A stretch of 50,258 bases of DNA, from positions 1 to 50,258 of the IMG/VR virus record IMGVR_UViG_3300033153_010050. One strand, written 5' to 3'. The DNA is from a virus. The position numbers and the translations under genes were made by a program. The notes below the pieces were generated by a model. The model made no database searches and was not told the origin of the DNA. It worked only from the letters and a program-made list of their open reading frames with translations. Positions 47,212-50,258 of the stretch are shown piece after piece; the first letter of the stretch is position 1, and the number at the start of each line of letters is the position of its first letter.

Positions 47212-47871
47212 CTACGCAGGGGCAGCGACGGCGCCACGTGGTGGTCGTGGGGGCTGCGTCAACGACGGCACCCAGCTCCGGGACTTGACCATGCGCGGGG
47301 CCACATGCTTCCCGACCCACCTGTCGACGAAGGTGGACCGTGGAGCCTCGGTCTTGGCCTTGTAGCCGAGCGCGTGCTCCATCTGCTGCCCCATGTTGGA
47401 GATGCGACCAGGGTTGACCTGCATCTCAACCGGGGTGCCCTGGTACAGCCCCTTGATGTTCACCCCATGGTAGCCCGGGCGAGCCTTGGCCGAGGAGCTC
47501 AACCCCGTGACACCTTGGTCCTGCAGCGCCTTCATCGCACGCTGCACATCTTCAGGACCCTTCCCGTACATCTGCATGCCGAGGAGGTCGTCGGGCACAT
47601 CGGTGAGGCCCTTCGCCTGAATGGACTGTGGCGTCTTGACCCGGGCACGATGGATCTTCAGCCCCTTCCCCTCGAGGTTGTGGATGAGGTTCTTCCCCGA
47701 CTTCGCAGCCTGCATGCGAGGAGCCTGCATCACACCAGGGTTGGCGACGAGCTTGGTGCCACCAAGTAGCGACCCCTTCAATGCCTTGAATCCGTGACGG
47801 ATCGTCTCCCACTGCGCTTCTTTGATGAGACGCAACTCGTCGCTGAAGGCAAAGTAGGCGACGTTGTTCAT
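47212..47871 (-). CDS. RelA/SpoT-like synthetase-domain protein
   Basis: A 219-residue protein with a RelA/SpoT (ppGpp synthetase) type core. RVKTPQSIQAKG (R77, K79, S83, K87) matches the R.K...S...K motif; DVPDDLLGMQMYG (D95) the DL.G.R motif; RPGYHGVN (131-138) the GY.S.H motif; GTPVEMQV (E149, Q151) the catalytic E-x-Q motif; and MEHALGYK (164-171) the H..GYK end. No hydrolase or regulatory domain is attached. The first 20 residues (VAYFAFSDELRLIKEAQWE) are a DEL-type peptide. It probably makes an alarmone or pyrophosphorylates another substrate. ATGA overlap joins it to the upstream gene. Confidence 0.7.
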   Translation of the reverse strand: MNNVAYFAFSDELRLIKEAQWETIRHGFKALKGSLLGGTKLVANPGVMQAPRMQAAKSGKNLIHNLEGKGLKIHRARVKTPQSIQAKGLTDVPDDLLGMQMYGKGPEDVQRAMKALQDQGVTGLSSSAKARPGYHGVNIKGLYQGTPVEMQVNPGRISNMGQQMEHALGYKAKTEAPRSTFVDRWVGKHVAPRMVKSRSWVPSLTQPPRPPRGAVAAPA

Positions 47872-48425
47872 GGCTGGAGCTCATCGTGAAAAGCCTGAAA
47901 GAACGGCAGCAGGAACTGCTCGGGCTTCATGTCCTCAGTACCCTGGAACTGCAGGGCGAGGGCGCCAATCTCAGGGATGTGCTCGACCGCGACATTCCCG
48001 AGGAAGCTCTTGTCCAATGCCGATTTGACCGCGGTCATTACATCAGCGTGAGGGAAGGTGACGCGGGACTGGTACTCGACGCGACCAGGCACGTAGATGA
48101 GGCCGGTGTAGCCGCAGCGTGAGCAGGGCTTCTTGCCCGCGTGCTCCAACGGGAGCTCGGTTCGGCACTGAGCACAGCGGTTGATGTAGTGGCCCTCAGT
48201 CCACTCATCCTCTGCACTGGCGCGGGGAAAGAGGTGCACAATGTGTGTACTGTCCCGCTGCACCCACTCCGCAAAGAACTGTGGGTAGTCCGAGATTCTG
48301 TTGAACTCGAGCATCGCGAAGTTGCCACCAGGGGCAGCGTCATTCAAGGTCTCGCCCAGCTTCTCACGGTCTTCCTTCGATGCCCAGTCAGGCATGGGCA
48401 TTCCGCCCTCTTCAGTTGACTTCAT
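47868..48425 (-). CDS. Zinc-ribbon virion-region protein (185 aa)
   Basis: A 185-residue protein with a CAQC (about 83-86) and CSRC (about 99-102) zinc ribbon, flanked by regions such as ISDYPQFFAEWVQRDSTHIV and VEHIPEIGALALQFQGT. The function is unknown; an assembly or baseplate-type role is possible given the location. GGAG is 7 bases before ATG. The end overlaps the RelA/SpoT-like gene. Confidence 0.55.
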   Translation of the reverse strand: MKSTEEGGMPMPDWASKEDREKLGETLNDAAPGGNFAMLEFNRISDYPQFFAEWVQRDSTHIVHLFPRASAEDEWTEGHYINRCAQCRTELPLEHAGKKPCSRCGYTGLIYVPGRVEYQSRVTFPHADVMTAVKSALDKSFLGNVAVEHIPEIGALALQFQGTEDMKPEQFLLPFFQAFHDELQP

Positions 48426-49350
48426 GCTTCTTCTCCTTCGATTTCACACCAGAGTTACTGAAGTTCCCGTTTGGAGCCAAGTTTCTGATGTCGACGACAT
48501 TGGGGTCCTTGTTCGCCATCCGCAGCTGCTGGAACTTGCGGAGGACTTCTTCGAGACCAGCGCCCTCTCCGTAGAGCACCTGGTGGATGGCGGCCAACTC
48601 CTTCGCCAAGCGAGAGATGATGCTAGCCGTCTCCGAGTTATCTGGCATCGAACGAGTAGCCTCGAGCCTGAAGTGGATCGACCGCTGCACGTCCGTGAGT
48701 GCCCGCTTCCCGTCGATGCGAGGGTTGAACCCAGCGCGGTAGAGCGCTTGGGCGGGGCTACCGGAGTACGCAGAGAGCAGGTGGTGTTTCGACGCAGTGC
48801 TCCGCAGATAGATCGACCACTCATCGTAGCTGGCCGCGTCTGTGTCCCAAAAGTAGTGCTGGAAGAGGTGGAGAGTCTTGGGGTCGATGTCCACCTTGTG
48901 TTTCTGCCTCACCCAGTCTGGGATCTCCGCCACGTTGATGCGACCCATGACAAGCAGCTTCACCGTGTCGACGACAGGCTTGAGCGCCAGCATATCAAAG
49001 AGGCGCTTGTCGTCGTTGGATGGCACCCACATCTCGTAGATGTTGTGCTTGCGCATGAACGTCGCGCTCGGCTTGTGGCCGGCGTTCCAGAACTGAAAGT
49101 TGCGGGGCAGCTTGACCTGCCGGAGGTGCCTCTCAAGTTCCCACTCACCCAGGAGAGGAGGCAGCTGCAGAGTGAGGAGGTCTCTTGTCACCTCTTCACA
49201 GAAGAACTCCAACGCCTCGTCCTCTGCACACTTGAGGCCGCGTGGGTTCGCTTCTCGAGCCTTCGTCAAAGTCTTGGCGTCAACGATCTTCTTCTCAGCC
49301 AAGCCCTTTACCAGAAGGTATCGAACGTAGTTCGATGCTGGGTGGGACAT
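48412..49350 (-). CDS. Virion-region protein (312 aa)
   Basis: A 312-residue, mainly helical protein of unknown function, with aromatic segments (WELERHLRQVKLPRNFQFW; DWVRQKHKVDIDPKTLHLFQ) and a polar, Asn/Lys-rich C-terminus. It might be a small-terminase-like or connector protein, but no family motif supports that. GGAG is 10 bases before the ATG; the end overlaps the next gene by 14 bases. Confidence 0.55.
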   Translation of the reverse strand: MSHPASNYVRYLLVKGLAEKKIVDAKTLTKAREANPRGLKCAEDEALEFFCEEVTRDLLTLQLPPLLGEWELERHLRQVKLPRNFQFWNAGHKPSATFMRKHNIYEMWVPSNDDKRLFDMLALKPVVDTVKLLVMGRINVAEIPDWVRQKHKVDIDPKTLHLFQHYFWDTDAASYDEWSIYLRSTASKHHLLSAYSGSPAQALYRAGFNPRIDGKRALTDVQRSIHFRLEATRSMPDNSETASIISRLAKELAAIHQVLYGEGAGLEEVLRKFQQLRMANKDPNVVDIRNLAPNGNFSNSGVKSKEKKHEVN

Positions 49351-49352
49351 GA

Positions 49353-50258
49353 CTACTCTTCTCCGAAGCGGAGCTCCTTCTGCTGCAGCGAACGCAGGCC
49401 GTGGACGACGTCGTCCAGTGCAACCAGCATGCGCTCCACCGCCGTCTCCGGCACCTCTTTGATGCCGAGGCGGACCGCCAGCAGAAGCTCCGCCATCTTG
49501 GACGACGTCTCTTCGAGGGAGGGGAGCATGTCCACGAAGGTGGCCACATTCTCAGAGTTGATGAAGCCCAGGCCGAGGATCTTGTCGGCCATCATGGCGT
49601 CGTCCAGGACGCTTGCCTCCTTCAGCAGGAAGTAGTTGCGGATGGGGACCTCGAGGCTGCCCAGCTCAGCCTTCACCCTCGTCCGGGCCGCGGCCACCTT
49701 CTCCGCCAAGGGAGTGGGCTGACGCAGGCCGTCGAACGAGATGGTCTTGCTGGTACCAGCCCGGTCGAGCGCGACCTTCATGGCGTCCGGGCGGATGCCA
49801 ATCAGCGCACCCACCCACGTGGCCTGACTGCGGTCCACGAACTTGGTCTCGTCACGAGCGAGCTTGGCGATGGCCGGACCACTCCAAGAGTAGGTGCTGC
49901 CATCCCCGCGGAGCTCTGCCGTGGCGGACCACTTGCGGCTCGCGGTCTTCATCAGCAGGCTGGGGTCGGAGACCAGCTCGGTCTCAGCCTTGAGGGGCAT
50001 CCAGCTGTAGAGCGAGGGCACAGCGATCTGACCCTCCGACACCTGGGTGAGCTCCTTCAGCATGTCGGTGAAGTAGAAGGTGTACTGCTCACCATCGTCT
50101 GTCTGCGAGATGAACTGAGTCTGCCCCTCCGGGGTCTGGAAGGAGCTGATCACACGCAGTGGGAGGAACACCTTGGCGGTCCCGTCCTTCACGGTGTAGA
50201 GCGCGCCGTACCCCTGCGGAGGTCCCTTCGGAAGGTCAGTGGCCTTGCCCACCACGCG
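49353..50258 (-). CDS. Virion-region protein, N-terminus beyond window
   Basis: An incomplete gene entering from the right edge; 301 codons are visible. The N-terminal visible part is strand-rich (ALYTVKDGTAKVFLPLRVIS; ISQTDDGEQYTFYFTDMLK) and the C-terminal 110 residues helical (DDAMMADKILGLGFINSENV; VERMLVALDDVVHGLRSLQQ). The valine codons at 50255 and 50252 could be GTG starts, but no ribosome site can be checked. The family is not recognised. Confidence 0.55.
   Translation of the reverse strand, partial: RVVGKATDLPKGPPQGYGALYTVKDGTAKVFLPLRVISSFQTPEGQTQFISQTDDGEQYTFYFTDMLKELTQVSEGQIAVPSLYSWMPLKAETELVSDPSLLMKTASRKWSATAELRGDGSTYSWSGPAIAKLARDETKFVDRSQATWVGALIGIRPDAMKVALDRAGTSKTISFDGLRQPTPLAEKVAAARTRVKAELGSLEVPIRNYFLLKEASVLDDAMMADKILGLGFINSENVATFVDMLPSLEETSSKMAELLLAVRLGIKEVPETAVERMLVALDDVVHGLRSLQQKELRFGEE

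Noticed and set aside
47060-47320. Longer N-terminus for the PLC-like protein, starting at 47320
   Set aside because: It would run through the 3' end of the RelA/SpoT-like gene with unnatural Thr/Arg/Cys-rich sequence; ATG 47059 has a good ribosome site and begins with the recurrent peptide.

Overview
The window is a stretch of a large, GC-rich tailed bacteriophage genome with a contractile tail (myovirus type). The evidence is a large terminase subunit, an HK97-type major capsid protein, a prohead-protease-like protein, a very large tail sheath and a tail-tube-like protein. They are embedded in tightly packed small genes with ATGA/TGATG overlaps. The host cannot be named from the sequence. 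AGGAGG-type ribosome binding sites and high GC fit many GC-rich bacteria. No integrase, tRNA, CRISPR array or insertion sequence was seen, and no stretch above 300 bases lacks a gene.

Transcription is almost entirely leftward (minus strand), so the layout reads from right to left. 50258-46115: an unrecognised partial virion-type gene, two unknown proteins, a RelA/SpoT-like protein and a protein with a phospholipase C/S1-P1-like metal site. 45963-43657: a 768-residue fusion of a nucleotidyltransferase-like, a GT-B glycosyltransferase-like and a second PLC-like domain. 43578-42177: a short rightward island with RNase HII. 42143-40395: large terminase. 40004-32434: head genes, including the protease/InPase-like fusion and scaffold candidates. 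32376-30740: decoration candidate and major capsid. 30658-24287: neck/connector and accessory virion proteins. 24273-19220: giant tail sheath, a small structural protein and tail tube. 18632: a ParB-like gene with a palindromic operator. 17775-12200: nucleotide metabolism (deoxynucleotidase, ThyA, dNMP kinase, deoxynucleoside kinase), an MT-A70 methyltransferase and small genes. 11596-8958: a MoxR/RavA-type AAA+ ATPase with a ViaA-type VWA protein. 8948-1: dCMP deaminase, a zinc-finger protein, HU (rightward) and many small genes, several cysteine-rich.

Together: the nucleotide genes feed dTTP synthesis (dCMP to dUMP to dTMP, then kinases). The RavA/ViaA-like pair is probably a chaperone-like or remodelling machine. 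The right half makes the particle. Several proteins there begin with a similar short helical peptide (pattern DEL..I..A), resembling in style the capsid-targeting peptides of T4 internal proteins. I therefore suggest that the enzyme-like proteins near the terminase (RelA/SpoT-like, PLC-like, glycosyltransferase fusion) may be packaged and delivered with the DNA. This is inference; the domain assignments rest on motifs read by eye.
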